Notes: a model not told the origin generated them from the sequence alone. 64,000 nt of DNA from JBLMYQ01 sp050260055 (GCA_050260055.1 JBLNBO010000046.1:13580-77579); one strand, 5' to 3'; positions 8,331 through 18,134 are shown, numbered from the stretch's first letter. Numbers and translations: made by a program.

Positions 8331-8972
8331 CTATTCTTGGTATATGCCCTGCTTTAAAATATCAAAATATTCATTAATCTCATTTATAAGCTTGTTCATA
8401 TTCTCTAACATTTCATCGGCAGAATGATTTTTATATTGACCCATGTATTTTTGGGACAGTCCTCCAAGAAACAACATAATAATCTCTACTGCTTTCTCCC
8501 TAGGCACTCCTTTACGGAGCTTGGAAATATCTATCCCCTCAAAAAATCTTGGCATGTGCTCACTATTTAATTGAACATACCTACTTTCAATTTCTTCTTT
8601 CAATTCATCTGGAAAATTAATAAATGCATTGAAAACGAGGTTGAACATTAGGGGTTCTTCATACCACATCCTCATTTTCAAAAGACTTACCCACATCATT
8701 CTCTCAAAAAGATCCGAAGGCTTGTCCTCAGAAATATCATAGTATTTATTTAATATATAATTAATTGAATAATCCAGGGTAGATAAAAAAACATTCTTTT
8801 TACTTCCAAAATAATGAAATAACAATCCTTTGGAAATGCCCGAGTTCCTCACGATAGAATTTGTTGAAGCCTTTTCATATCCATTATTGGCGAATTCTTC
8901 TATGCATGCTGAAAGTATTTTATTTTTCTTATCTTCTGGCAGTATGTCAAACATTTCATTCAAAGAAATCAC
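8331..8972 (-). CDS. TetR-family regulator of the adjacent exporter operon
   Basis: A 213-aa repressor with an N-terminal TetR helix-turn-helix (ACIEEFANNGYEKASTNSIVRNSGISKG, then LLFHYFGSKK) and a helical ligand domain. Translation starts at GTG, which overlaps the TGA of the upstream membrane-fusion gene and has AGGAG just before it, so the two are translationally coupled. As the last gene of the ABC-permease-fusion operon it is the obvious candidate to bind the two TTGACC-type palindromes at 13394-13451 and repress its own operon. Confidence 0.93.
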   Translation of the reverse strand: MISLNEMFDILPEDKKNKILSACIEEFANNGYEKASTNSIVRNSGISKGLLFHYFGSKKNVFLSTLDYSINYILNKYYDISEDKPSDLFERMMWVSLLKMRMWYEEPLMFNLVFNAFINFPDELKEEIESRYVQLNSEHMPRFFEGIDISKLRKGVPREKAVEIIMLFLGGLSQKYMGQYKNHSADEMLENMNKLINEINEYFDILKQGIYQE

Positions 8973-10252
8973 CTCTCCTTTCCTTTAACCTTCATTCCTT
9001 CTTTGATAGTATTATCCGGTTTAAGCAGTACACAATCCCCTTCTTTTAACCCCTCTAAAATTTCTATGAATTGATCATTCTCTAAACCAGTCTTCACCTG
9101 TCTAATTACTGTTTTACCATTTACTACAGCAAGTACACATGTCCTTCCTTTATAGTCAAATACTGAACCATCAAGTACAATAAGGGTCTTTTTCTTATCT
9201 GCCGTGATTATCTTTATATCAACTGTATAACCTGGCTTTAATATACTTTGCCCATTTGTAAACTGTATTGTTACCGGAACTCTCTTCTGATTAACTCCCA
9301 AGGTTGATGTAATGGTCTTAGCTGATGGGGCAATCTTGCTTACCCTGCCGTTTAATACTATATCTCCCAAAGGCTTTCCGGTTATCTCAACTTCATTACC
9401 TATTTTTACTTTACTGCTGTCATCTGCCAAAATGTTTGCTTCTAATTCCAGCCTTTTTACATCGCCAATCAAAAACACTGCAGTTCCGGCAGTTAATGGA
9501 GAATCCACATCAATATATTTTTCCAAGACAATTCCATCTATAGGAGCCTTTATTATCTGTTTACTGATATTTCTTAATATTCCATCCCTGAATATCAACG
9601 CTTGCTCTAATTGAGAAATATATGTGTTTTTTTGATAGCTCGGTGTTCCGCGCTTAATATCTGCAAGCTGAGCATTTGCCGCATCTAGATTAGCTTTAGC
9701 CGTTTTATAAGCATCTTCTGATTTATCAAGCTCATTTTTGCTGATGGAACCCGCCGAAAGTAAGATTTTATTATTTTCGTAATCTCTCAAAGCTGTGTCG
9801 TAAGCTATCTTGGCTTGTTCAACCGAAGCTTTTGCCGCCTCTATCTTATCAGCATAATTTTCATAATTTGTCCCTTTAATCTGCTCCCTAGCTGCATCAA
9901 CCTTGGCATTTGCATCCTTTAATTGAAGCTCGAGATCAGCTTTGTCTAAAGTCAGTAATATATCACCCTCTAAAACAGAATCGCCAACATCAAAATTTAC
10001 ACTGGTAATCTTACCATTGCCTTCTGAATATACAGTCTGCTTCTCTTTGCTTTGAACATCTGCGGTATCTTCAAGGTATTGCTTTATTTCACCTTTTGCA
10101 ACCTTTGCAATATCAACAGCCGTTCCACCCATAATTGGAATTAAAACACCTGCCATAATTGCAATTATTAAGACAACAATCCCAATCCAAATCCATTTTT
10201 TCATGTTAGACGCTCCCTTTACAATTGAATTTTTACTCTCCGAATTCTCCAT
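8969..10252 (-). CDS. HlyD/MacA-type membrane fusion protein
   Basis: The 427-aa subunit links an FtsX-type exporter to the cell exterior. One membrane anchor lies at residues 17-45 (KKWIWIGIVVLIIAIM), followed by a biotinyl-lipoyl half-motif (ITSVNFDVGDSVLEGDILLTLD), a long coiled-coil hairpin (about residues 105-210), the second lipoyl half (IIKAPIDGIVLEKYI) and a beta-barrel region. A short N-terminal tail precedes the anchor. It sits between the permease and the TetR gene. Its substrate is unknown; a peptide, antibiotic or lipid is usual for the family. Confidence 0.93.
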   Translation of the reverse strand: MENSESKNSIVKGASNMKKWIWIGIVVLIIAIMAGVLIPIMGGTAVDIAKVAKGEIKQYLEDTADVQSKEKQTVYSEGNGKITSVNFDVGDSVLEGDILLTLDKADLELQLKDANAKVDAAREQIKGTNYENYADKIEAAKASVEQAKIAYDTALRDYENNKILLSAGSISKNELDKSEDAYKTAKANLDAANAQLADIKRGTPSYQKNTYISQLEQALIFRDGILRNISKQIIKAPIDGIVLEKYIDVDSPLTAGTAVFLIGDVKRLELEANILADDSSKVKIGNEVEITGKPLGDIVLNGRVSKIAPSAKTITSTLGVNQKRVPVTIQFTNGQSILKPGYTVDIKIITADKKKTLIVLDGSVFDYKGRTCVLAVVNGKTVIRQVKTGLENDQFIEILEGLKEGDCVLLKPDNTIKEGMKVKGKER

Positions 10253-10299
10253 TTACCTTCCTTCTCCTAATACTCCGGAAGAAGGGTTAAGAGAATTTT

Positions 10300-12663
10300 C
10301 TATTCATTGCTCTTTAACACCGCAATCATATCAATATCTCTAATCTTCTTTGTCAAAACGAAATTTGCCATTCCAGTAAATATCATTGTTAATACAAGCG
10401 ATAACAAGTAAGTCTGCAGCGTTACTATAAATGGGAAAGTATACGAATCCGTATTACTTACCGATAACATCGTATATCCCATCCATAAGCCAGTAGGAAG
10501 TCCAATTAATCCGCCCCCAAATGCTATTATATAATTTTCATTAAAAACCAGTTTTTTAACTTCGGAATCTTTGAATCCCAATACTTTTAATGTTGCAAGC
10601 TCTCTTTGCCTTTCAAATATATTTATGGAAGCAATATTATACATAACAGCAATTGCAAGAATAGCTGCGAGAAAAATCATTACTCCTATTGATGATGTCG
10701 ATGCAGCCATATTTTCAGTCAAATTATTCAATGAATCCGATTTGGATTGGATTGAGCTTACTGCCGGTATATCCTTTAATTCATCCATTACTTCTTTTTC
10801 AGCATTTGCATTATCAAGCTTCAATACTACCGAATTCGCACAAACACCTTCTCCTAGTATCCTGCCTGCATAATCAATACTACAGTAAGCACTTTGACCT
10901 ATATATTGAGCGATTATGCCTCTTACATAGGTTTCCTTCTTTTCTTTTCCAGGAAGAAGCGATTTAATATATACCATATCATTGACTTTTACGCCTAATG
11001 TTTCAGCCATTTTTTGAGGTATCAAAATTCCCTGTTTTGGCAGTTTCGCAGCTTCCCCTTTCTTATCAGTTACTTTATACATTTCAGGATTATCAATTAG
11101 GCCTGTGAAACCTGCGTCCTTTTTTCGCCATCCGTTTGAAATCTCTACCCCTGCTTCAACAACCGGTTCTAGCTTTGAAACATGCGATATATTTCTTATT
11201 CGCGACATTTCTTCTGCATTTAAAAACTTATTAAAATTAACCTTGATATCATAATTCTGAATGTTTTTGTACTGCTGATCTATCATATAATTAATTGAAT
11301 CCAGCATACTTAAGGAAACCAGCACTAATGCAGTAGAAAATATTACACCTATTGAGGTCATCATGGCTCTTTTCTTATACCTGAATAAATTCCTTAAGAT
11401 AATTTTCCAACTGTAATTTAAATTTCTCCAAAATGCTTTGATTCTTTCCAGCAATATCGTTTTCCCGCTTTTTGGTGCTTTCGGCCGCATTGCTTGACTT
11501 GGTGTAATCTTTAAAACAACTTTGCATGCATTATAACCAGCCAATATGCAAAAGAACAGTGTTATCACCGATGCTGGTATGACAAGTTCCGGGTAAATCT
11601 TCATATCAGCAGGCGGAAGATGAAAATAAGCATTCTCCATATTTGTAAAACCAATTCCAAGATACATTCCACAAACCGCTCCTAAAGCGCACCCAATCAA
11701 AGCAACAAATATCGAATAAGATAAATAGTGAAAAAGCACCTGCATGTTGCTGAACCCGAATGCTTTTAGAATGCCAATCTGCGTCCTTTGATTTTCAACC
11801 ATTCTTCCCATCATAATATAAATAATTACTGCAGCAACTAAAAAGAATACAATTGGGAAAGTACCTCCGGTAGCTTTCAGACCTTTCATTTCTTCAGTCA
11901 GCATTCTATTGCTTATTTGGTCTTCGCTTCCAATAACACTTGTTGCTCCGTAGTTCTTTAGGATTTTTTTAAATTCATCCTTGGCATCCTCAATATCAGT
12001 ACCATTTCTAAGGATTGCGGATATATTATTTATAGAACCGTTAAAATCAAAAATCGCCTGACCGAAAGAGTTCTTGATGTAAACTATTCCAAATTTTGTA
12101 TTATCAGGCATAAGCTCACCGCTGTCTTTCAAGACATAGACAAATTCAGGGCTCTTTACCGAGCCAGCCACTTTAAGTTTAATCTCGTTTCCATTAATTA
12201 TTGGGTATATATAATCTCCGCGGCTTAACTTATGCGCTTTATAAAATTCTTCTTCAATAAGGCATTGATTGCTTTCATTTTCTGAAAAATACTTTCCTGA
12301 TTTTATAACTACATCATTGACAATATCTTGTTTTTTATCAGGCAGCGTGATTAGTCTCACTGTTGCATTCATATCAGAAATTTTCATTTTTGAATCTTGA
12401 ACAATTCTTCCATTAGCCATTTTTACATATGGCAAAGCTTTTATTCTATCAATTATACCTTCAGGTGCTTTATAAAAATCGGCCCAAATATCTCCGAACC
12501 TGTATTCGCTATAGTATTTTGCGCTTGCTAAAGAAAGGTTCTTAAATGTCGCATTTATACCAGAATAGAACATAACACCAATCATAACTATAACAATTAT
12601 AGATATGAATTGGCCTTTCGCTTCATTTGCATCTCTGATTAGTTTTCTTAGCAAAATACCCAT
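10300..12663 (-). CDS. FtsX-family ABC transporter permease
   Basis: A ~787-aa permease of the MacB/FtsX type with two FtsX cores: a membrane segment near residue 20, three helices at about 265-390, another near 440, and three more at about 660-780. Large extracytoplasmic regions lie between. ATG 12663 is preferred because it overlaps the ATPase stop codon as TAATG with AAAGGA about nine bases upstream; ATG 12669 is possible. It works with the neighbouring ATPase and fusion protein as a mechanotransmitting exporter rather than a classical channel. Confidence 0.93.
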   Translation of the reverse strand: MGILLRKLIRDANEAKGQFISIIVIVMIGVMFYSGINATFKNLSLASAKYYSEYRFGDIWADFYKAPEGIIDRIKALPYVKMANGRIVQDSKMKISDMNATVRLITLPDKKQDIVNDVVIKSGKYFSENESNQCLIEEEFYKAHKLSRGDYIYPIINGNEIKLKVAGSVKSPEFVYVLKDSGELMPDNTKFGIVYIKNSFGQAIFDFNGSINNISAILRNGTDIEDAKDEFKKILKNYGATSVIGSEDQISNRMLTEEMKGLKATGGTFPIVFFLVAAVIIYIMMGRMVENQRTQIGILKAFGFSNMQVLFHYLSYSIFVALIGCALGAVCGMYLGIGFTNMENAYFHLPPADMKIYPELVIPASVITLFFCILAGYNACKVVLKITPSQAMRPKAPKSGKTILLERIKAFWRNLNYSWKIILRNLFRYKKRAMMTSIGVIFSTALVLVSLSMLDSINYMIDQQYKNIQNYDIKVNFNKFLNAEEMSRIRNISHVSKLEPVVEAGVEISNGWRKKDAGFTGLIDNPEMYKVTDKKGEAAKLPKQGILIPQKMAETLGVKVNDMVYIKSLLPGKEKKETYVRGIIAQYIGQSAYCSIDYAGRILGEGVCANSVVLKLDNANAEKEVMDELKDIPAVSSIQSKSDSLNNLTENMAASTSSIGVMIFLAAILAIAVMYNIASINIFERQRELATLKVLGFKDSEVKKLVFNENYIIAFGGGLIGLPTGLWMGYTMLSVSNTDSYTFPFIVTLQTYLLSLVLTMIFTGMANFVLTKKIRDIDMIAVLKSNE

Positions 12664-13367
12664 TACCATTCAATCCTTTCAGGCGGTACGGGGTTTTCAT
12701 TTACAACAATATCTTCAACCATTCCGCTTTTAAGCTTTATAACCTTATCAGCCATTCCTGCAATCGCGGAATTATGAGTAATTAGTATAGTAGTCCTCTT
12801 CATATTTTTATTCATATCATGTAAAAGCTTTAATACTATCTTGCCGGTTTTATAATCCAATGCTCCTGTAGGCTCATCGCATAAAAGCACAAGGGGATTT
12901 TTAGCGATGGCTCGAGCTATAGCTACTCTCTGCTGTTCCCCTCCCGAGAGCTGAGCCGGGAAATTGCCTCCTCTTTCGCTTAGCCCAATATCTTTCAAAA
13001 CTTCCTTTGCATTTAACGGACTGCTTACAGTCTGGGTTACTAATTCAACGTTTTCTATGGCAGTAAGATTAGGTATCAGATTGTAAAATTGGAATATAAA
13101 TCCTACGTTATTTCTTCTATAGAGGGTAAGCTCTTTTTCCGAGAATTGTGCAATGTTTTTACCATCAACCAAAACCTCCCCTGAGGTTGGCTTATCCATT
13201 CCTCCGATGATGTTGAGTATAGTACTTTTACCCGAACCGCTAGGCCCAAGGACAACAACAAATTCGCCTCTGGTGATTTCGAAATTCATTCCATCACAGG
13301 CTTTTACAGTAACCTCTCCGGTTTTATATTCTTTACTTAGGTTTTTTACAACAATTATAGAATCCAA
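12663..13367 (-). CDS. ABC transporter ATP-binding protein, MacB/LolD type
   Basis: Contains Walker A GPSGSGKST, the Q-loop in FIFQFYNLIP, signature LSGGEQQRVAIARA, Walker B LLCDEPTGALD and the switch His in LITHNS. This is the LolD/MacB subgroup that energises FtsX permeases. I set the start at TTG 13367 (protein MDSIIVVKNLSKEYKTG) because GGGGGA is correctly placed upstream and the family begins there. The longer frame to 13409 would run into the operator and lacks a ribosome binding site. It is the first gene of the exporter operon. Confidence 0.93.
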   Translation of the reverse strand: MDSIIVVKNLSKEYKTGEVTVKACDGMNFEITRGEFVVVLGPSGSGKSTILNIIGGMDKPTSGEVLVDGKNIAQFSEKELTLYRRNNVGFIFQFYNLIPNLTAIENVELVTQTVSSPLNAKEVLKDIGLSERGGNFPAQLSGGEQQRVAIARAIAKNPLVLLCDEPTGALDYKTGKIVLKLLHDMNKNMKRTTILITHNSAIAGMADKVIKLKSGMVEDIVVNENPVPPERIEW

Positions 13368-13393
13368 AGTAATCCCCCATCTATTTTTTCTAT

Positions 13394-13469
13394 TTGACCA
13401 CCAAGTCAATCACCAATGTAATTATAGCACTCCATTAACCGCCTGGTCAATAGAGCGCTATAATTACAT
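13394..13469. promoter_or_regulatory. Paired TetR-type operators with overlapping opposed promoters
   Basis: Two near-identical palindromes, TTGACCACCAAGTCAAT (13394-13410) and TTAACCGCCTGGTCAAT (13435-13451), are 41 bp apart, about four helical turns. The second supplies a -35 on both strands. Leftward: TTGACC (13450-13445), 18 bp, TATAAT (13426-13421), feeding the exporter operon. Rightward: TTAACC (13435), 18 bp, TATAAT (13459-13464). The two -10 regions form a perfect 13-bp inverted repeat (13416-13428 and 13457-13469). The first operator lies just downstream of the leftward start site. Binding by the operon's TetR protein is inferred. Confidence 0.75.
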
Positions 13470-13606
13470 ATGATTGGTTTTATTCTGCATAAAATGGGCG
13501 CTCTGTTCTGTAGCTTACTGATTATCTGTCATGCTAGAAACAAAGGCCTTCTACCATTTTGCTACACCTAAAATCAGTTATAAAACATTCCCTTCCCCTA
13601 TTTCTC

Positions 13607-13636
13607 TTGTTTAATCATTTCTAAAAGTGATATAAT
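13607..13636 (+). promoter_or_regulatory. Promoter for sensor histidine kinase
   Basis: TTGTTT (13607-13612), 18-bp spacer, and an extended -10 TGATATAAT ending at 13636. It is placed about 85 bp before the TTG start of the kinase gene. Confidence 0.55.
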
Positions 13637-13721
13637 TTTATTAAGAAAAATAATGTATCTTCTCCGCGCTCTTCCATGCTTTGTATTAATTTCTACTGTT
13701 CTCTGAGGAGGCTTCTAAAAT

Positions 13722-15197
13722 TTGAATAACAATATATTTTTTGATAATGAAATAAAAATAAACCGCTTTCTAATAAGGAGCAACTGGATTGCTATCCTTA
13801 TCTCTTATCCATTGTTTTATTTCAATAGATTTATGGGTTTTACGAATATTAAATATGAAAACTTAACTATTGTATGTGTATTAACTGTTTTAATGGCACT
13901 TATATCTGAATTATGGTACTTATTTGAAGCAAAATACAATAAATTTGATTTAATCCTGAAATATTATATCGTAACCGTAATATCAATATCCTTCACCATG
14001 CTTATTGCATTGATGGGCGATCCATTTCTTATCGGTATCTATGTCTATCTATTCATCGCTGCAGCCTTATACTTTGATATAAAAATAAAGATATATGCCG
14101 GATTCCTGAATATCTTTTTTGTATTTATTCTTACATACTTTAATTTAATAAATCCATTTTTACGTTTTAATTCAGTCATTTTTTATGCAGACATATTTAC
14201 AACATCAATTCTCTGCCTCGTGCTTCTTAGTGCTTATTCCCATAGGTCTATGAAAATTATTAATTTAATTCAAAGTCAGCAGGAACAGCTTGCAGAATTA
14301 AATTCATCTTTAGAGTCTAAAGTTAAGAACCGTACAATGCAGCTTGAAACTGCCAACCAAGAGTTAAATGCAAAAAATCAGGAAATGCTTGCACTTAATC
14401 AACTACTTTCTGACTCAAATAAAAACTTACAAAAGGCTTACGAAGACCTTTCACATACCGAGACTCAGCTTATACAAAATGAGAAAATGGCTTCTCTTGG
14501 CATGCTGGTTGCTGGCGTTGCCCATGAAATAAATAATCCTCTTGCTGCTTTAAATAATAATATAAGTGTTTTTGATACCATGTTAAAAAAGCTTGAAGGC
14601 AGAACTTATGATGATGAAACCTTCGAAAAAATGATTGCTGATTTTTATGGTATAAACAATATAAACTCTATGGCATGTGAAAGAATTATAAAAATTGTCA
14701 AAAGTTTAAGGAGCTTTGCCCGGTTAGATGAAGCTGAATATGTCGAAACAGATATCCACGAAAGCCTTGATAATACCCTTATTCTTCTAAACCATAAAAT
14801 AAAAAACAATATTGAAATTATTAAGGAATATGGTGAAATTCCAAAAATCATGTGTTTTTCAAATCAAATCAATCAAGTCTTCATGAACATTCTCTGCAAC
14901 TCAATTGATGCAATAAATAATGAAGGTAAAATTCGGATAAGGACTGAACACAAAGATGATAAAATAATTGTTAAGATAAAAGATACTGGGATAGGTATAA
15001 AGCCGGAGAACCTGAAGAAAATTTTCGACCCAGGGTTTACGACAAAGGGGGTTGGCGTTGGCACAGGGCTTGGTATGTCCATTGTTTATAATATTATTGA
15101 AACTCACAAAGGAGAAATTCATGTTAATTCAGAACCAGGAGCTGGTACAGAAACTATCATAATACTTCCGATAAACTCTGAGCCTAATTACTCTTGA
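13722..15197 (+). CDS. Membrane sensor histidine kinase, orphan
   Basis: The 491-aa protein starts at TTG, with GAGGAGG nine bases upstream. About six hydrophobic segments occupy residues 15-175, followed by a long coiled coil (residues 185-250). The dimerisation/phosphorylation motif MLVAGVAHEINNPLAALNNN (phospho-His in HEINNP) is of the NtrB-like class. The ATPase domain shows the N box NILCNSIDAI, G1 DTGIGIKPE, F box and G2 GTGLGMSIV. No response regulator is adjacent, so its partner must lie elsewhere. The signal is unknown. Confidence 0.92.
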   Translation: MNNNIFFDNEIKINRFLIRSNWIAILISYPLFYFNRFMGFTNIKYENLTIVCVLTVLMALISELWYLFEAKYNKFDLILKYYIVTVISISFTMLIALMGDPFLIGIYVYLFIAAALYFDIKIKIYAGFLNIFFVFILTYFNLINPFLRFNSVIFYADIFTTSILCLVLLSAYSHRSMKIINLIQSQQEQLAELNSSLESKVKNRTMQLETANQELNAKNQEMLALNQLLSDSNKNLQKAYEDLSHTETQLIQNEKMASLGMLVAGVAHEINNPLAALNNNISVFDTMLKKLEGRTYDDETFEKMIADFYGINNINSMACERIIKIVKSLRSFARLDEAEYVETDIHESLDNTLILLNHKIKNNIEIIKEYGEIPKIMCFSNQINQVFMNILCNSIDAINNEGKIRIRTEHKDDKIIVKIKDTGIGIKPENLKKIFDPGFTTKGVGVGTGLGMSIVYNIIETHKGEIHVNSEPGAGTETIIILPINSEPNYS

Positions 15198-15200
15198 GTT

Positions 15201-15256
15201 AAAGCCTAAGAATTTATCAAAAAACTTTTAGGCTTTATTAGATTTTCTGCTTGGAA
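15201..15256 (+). terminator. Rho-independent terminator
   Basis: AAAGCCTAA pairs with TTAGGCTTT around a large A-rich loop, followed by a T-rich stretch. It lies just after the histidine kinase stop. Confidence 0.65.
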
Positions 15257-15388
15257 AAAAGATTTTCCAATTTGCTATCCTATATACTTCTATTATTTAT
15301 TTCCTGCAAAACCGGTCTCACTTTTTACTTTCAAAAACTGTAGTTATAGCTGCTATGCCGCTTTATATATTCCTTTTAATTCCTGAAT

Positions 15389-15417
15389 TTTACTTTATTA
15401 GAAAAATGCGATATAAT
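15389..15417 (+). promoter_or_regulatory. Promoter for GNAT gene
   Basis: TTTACT (15389-15394), 17 bp, TATAAT (15412-15417). The start codon is 35 bp downstream, with an AAAAAAGGGGGG ribosome binding site between. Confidence 0.65.
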
Positions 15418-15452
15418 GAAATTGATAGCTTACAAAAAAAGGGGGGTTTTTC

Positions 15453-16310
15453 ATGGGTAGAGATGATAGAGATGGGCCAATTCGCCGCAGTATTAGCGAA
15501 ATGAATAGTAGTATTAGGGATATGAATCGCAGTAATCTACAAAGAAGATCAACCTATCCAACACCTATGCAGGTTATCTCCCGAACCAGTAAGCCTGATA
15601 AGCCAAAAGAAGAGAAATCAAAACAACAAGATATTCAACCGCGTTCCAGGTTTGAGCCAGTTATCAGACAAATGGAAAAAAAGGACATTGATGAGGTAAT
15701 TAACATATTTGATGCTGTTTATCCTGAACTTATAGGTTCTGAAGAGGATCAATGGCAGCCGGAACATCTATTGGTAAGTTCAGAGAAATTTCCGGAAGGC
15801 CATATGGTAGCAGTTGTTGATGGCAAAGTAGTTGGTTTTTCTCTTTCCTTTATTATAAATGAAGAGAGGCTCAAAAACGACAAGACTGAGGAAGACACAG
15901 AAGGTGATGGTTTTCTCGATACTCACGACCTTGAAAATGGGAATGTTCTCTATGTCAGTGAAGTTGTTGTACGTCCTGATTTACAACATCAAGGCATTGG
16001 GAAAAACCTGATTTTAAACCAGAAAAACGTTGTAGAGAAATTCAAATTAAAAGGTGCCGCCGGAGCAAGCCTAGTTCCTGATTATCATAAATACCATTTA
16101 GAACATCCTGACTGCGATATTCATGAATATGTAGGATTAAAGGATTCAGGCGGGAAACCTATTGACAGGAACATCAAGTTCTACGAAAGCGCTTACTCTC
16201 ACTACGGCGCTGAAGGCACCTTGACTCGATATGTCAAAGAAGGATATGTCGCAGACATAAATTCTGAAGGTAATGGTCTTATTTATCTCTGGGAGCCCAC
16301 TAAAGAATAA
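15453..16310 (+). CDS. GNAT-family N-acetyltransferase with charged N-terminal extension
   Basis: 285 aa. Residues 1-70 are polar and low in complexity (many Arg, Ser, Asn, Lys) with no fold seen. The GNAT domain starts near residue 72 (EPVIRQMEKKDIDEVINIF), and its acetyl-CoA loop is VVVRPDLQHQGIGKNLI, matching the Q/RxxGxG/A rule. An insertion of about 60 residues, rich in Asp and His, follows the loop (EHPDCDIHEYVGLKD), which is longer than in simple GNATs. The acceptor substrate is unknown. The gene is monocistronic and convergent with the YgjP-like gene, which ends four bases away. Confidence 0.85.
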   Translation: MGRDDRDGPIRRSISEMNSSIRDMNRSNLQRRSTYPTPMQVISRTSKPDKPKEEKSKQQDIQPRSRFEPVIRQMEKKDIDEVINIFDAVYPELIGSEEDQWQPEHLLVSSEKFPEGHMVAVVDGKVVGFSLSFIINEERLKNDKTEEDTEGDGFLDTHDLENGNVLYVSEVVVRPDLQHQGIGKNLILNQKNVVEKFKLKGAAGASLVPDYHKYHLEHPDCDIHEYVGLKDSGGKPIDRNIKFYESAYSHYGAEGTLTRYVKEGYVADINSEGNGLIYLWEPTKE

Positions 16311-16314
16311 AACT

Positions 16315-17052
16315 TTACAGCCCCAATTTCATTCCATTTTTCTTCAACCATTGCCGAGCTTTTTTATGCTCAGGCATATGTAGAGCAACCATATTCCAAT
16401 ATTCCTTAGAATGGTTTAAATACCTTAAATGGCAAACCTCATGTATAATCACATAATCCGTTACCCACTGCGGTGACATTATAAGCTTCCAGTTAAAATT
16501 TAAATTGCCCTTTTTTGAACAGCTGCCCCATCTGGTTTTCTGCTCCTTAACCCTCATAGTGTTATAATGAAATCCTATAATTCTGCAAAAATAATCAAGC
16601 CGTTCCTTAAAAGCTTTGTTTGCAGCCTCTATATACCATTTTTTTAAAGCATCCTCTATAGCGGCCTTTCTTTCATTTTCTTCGATATTTTCATTTACAT
16701 ATATGTCAAACAGCTTGCCATCAAAGTCAATGAATACTTTCTTGTTATTATATGTATAAATTGCAATGTTACACTCATCACCCTTAAAAAGAATTCTCTC
16801 GCCGGTTTTCCATTCTCTATCGCATTCTTCTGCTTTCACAGACTGAAGTTTCACATAGTTCTTGTATATCCAATTACTTTTTATCTTTAAAACCTTTTCC
16901 ACTTCATCAAGTTTGGTTCTTAAAGGTTTTGTAACCCTTAGCCCATCAGTCCCCATAACTAGCTTAATACACTTCGCCTTTTTATTTTCAGTAACATAGT
17001 AAGGTATGGATAAGCTGCCTATATTAAAATAGAACTCTTCATTAGTAATCAT
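16315..17052 (-). CDS. YgjP-like zinc metallopeptidase domain protein
   Basis: 245 aa of the YgjP/DUF45 family, related to M48 peptidases. The zinc site HEVCHLRYLNHSKEYW (HExxH plus a third His) lies near residue 205, and the family motif QKTRWGSCSKKGNLNFNWKLI lies just before it. The N-terminal half is a beta-rich region typical of the family. In other bacteria these genes often sit near type I restriction systems, but none is here. Physiological substrate unknown. Confidence 0.9.
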   Translation of the reverse strand: MITNEEFYFNIGSLSIPYYVTENKKAKCIKLVMGTDGLRVTKPLRTKLDEVEKVLKIKSNWIYKNYVKLQSVKAEECDREWKTGERILFKGDECNIAIYTYNNKKVFIDFDGKLFDIYVNENIEENERKAAIEDALKKWYIEAANKAFKERLDYFCRIIGFHYNTMRVKEQKTRWGSCSKKGNLNFNWKLIMSPQWVTDYVIIHEVCHLRYLNHSKEYWNMVALHMPEHKKARQWLKKNGMKLGL

Positions 17053-17152
17053 ATTAACTCTTTTCCTTATTAAAATTGCTTTGAAACCTCTTTCTGCCTA
17101 TATTATATAAGAATAAAGCGAACCTGCAAACGATTCGCCTTATTCCTTTCCC

Positions 17153-17584
17153 TTATTCTTTATTCTTTTTATTCAAAAAATCCAATGTATGCTTTATTGC
17201 CTCAAAAGCATCTGATGGATTCTCAATATCCTTGACAGTCTGTTCCATAGGGCAAAGGCCGGTTCCAGCGTGGTTTACAATAGTTTGAGTTAGCGTGTCA
17301 TAGGAATATTGCACACCGTATTTCAGAAAAACCTTTAGAGCTTGTTCGCTCATTACGGAAGCATATATCTCTTTTACTCCCGCCAATACAAAAAGCATAG
17401 CTGCTGCCTTGCCTACAATCTTGTCCGCCGCGGAAAACCCATTCAAATCTATACCTGCAGTTATAAATTCTACCATAGGAGTAATGCCGCTTAGGGTACT
17501 TGTATGGGTGATGTCGTCTTTGCAAAGTACACAGGTATATCCACCACTTAGGAATAGTTTCTGTGCTTGTTCTATATTAGTCAT
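17153..17584 (-). CDS. DUF1893 protein
   Basis: A 143-aa DUF1893 protein. I start at ATG 17584 (MTNIEQAQKLFLSGGYTCVL) because the family begins at this point; an upstream in-frame GTG at 17599 is less likely. It overlaps the end of the upstream ECF gene, so the two are co-transcribed. Conserved Cys residues occur in YTCVLCKDD and GLCPMEQ. The family's biochemical role is unknown; the pairing with an ECF S-component suggests a link to the transported cofactor or precursor. Confidence 0.85.
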   Translation of the reverse strand: MTNIEQAQKLFLSGGYTCVLCKDDITHTSTLSGITPMVEFITAGIDLNGFSAADKIVGKAAAMLFVLAGVKEIYASVMSEQALKVFLKYGVQYSYDTLTQTIVNHAGTGLCPMEQTVKDIENPSDAFEAIKHTLDFLNKKNKE

Positions 17585-18134
17585 TGTACTTTTTCCCACT
17601 TTCTATCCAGAACATTATCAGCGGGAACAAACACCATTGGAGCAGAATACCCGGCAGGCCACCGATTACAAAGTTCCAAATTCCAGCAGCATTTATAACC
17701 TGACTTTCTAACCCATAAACAGCAAACAGAATCGCCGAGGCTCTAAGCATTCGCCCAGCAATCTGTATCAGCAAAAGTTTGCTAAATGCCATCATTTTCA
17801 CCTTACTTAACACTCCGGCAGCAAGGCCATAACCTGCTAGTTCGATTATTATAAAAGGAAGAATAACTGCCCCCGGCATACCAGAAAAACCAAAACTAAT
17901 AAGTGGACTCAGGACGCCTACAACAATACCAACTATAGGCCCAGCAAGCAATCCAGCCAGAATCACTGGCAGCTGCATAGGCAGAAAGGTTTCACCCAAA
18001 GCAGCTCCCTGTCCAGAAATAACACCCACAGCGTGAAATATCTGGGGCAGAACCACAGCAGCAAGAATAGCTGCCGCAGTAGTTAATATTTTGGTTTTAA
18101 AGGTTATTTTATCTATCGTTAATAAATTCGTCAT
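17577..18134 (-). CDS. ECF transporter substrate-binding (S) component
   Basis: 185 aa with about five to six hydrophobic segments. The text LPMQLPVILAGLLAGPIVGIVVGVLSPLISF is the conserved part of S-components that capture vitamins or metal ions in the membrane. No energising EcfA/EcfT genes are nearby, so it must share a general module encoded elsewhere. Substrate cannot be named from sequence. It lies 34 bp after the MerR gene and overlaps DUF1893, giving a MerR-ECF-DUF1893 unit. Confidence 0.82.
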   Translation of the reverse strand: MTNLLTIDKITFKTKILTTAAAILAAVVLPQIFHAVGVISGQGAALGETFLPMQLPVILAGLLAGPIVGIVVGVLSPLISFGFSGMPGAVILPFIIIELAGYGLAAGVLSKVKMMAFSKLLLIQIAGRMLRASAILFAVYGLESQVINAAGIWNFVIGGLPGILLQWCLFPLIMFWIESGKKYND

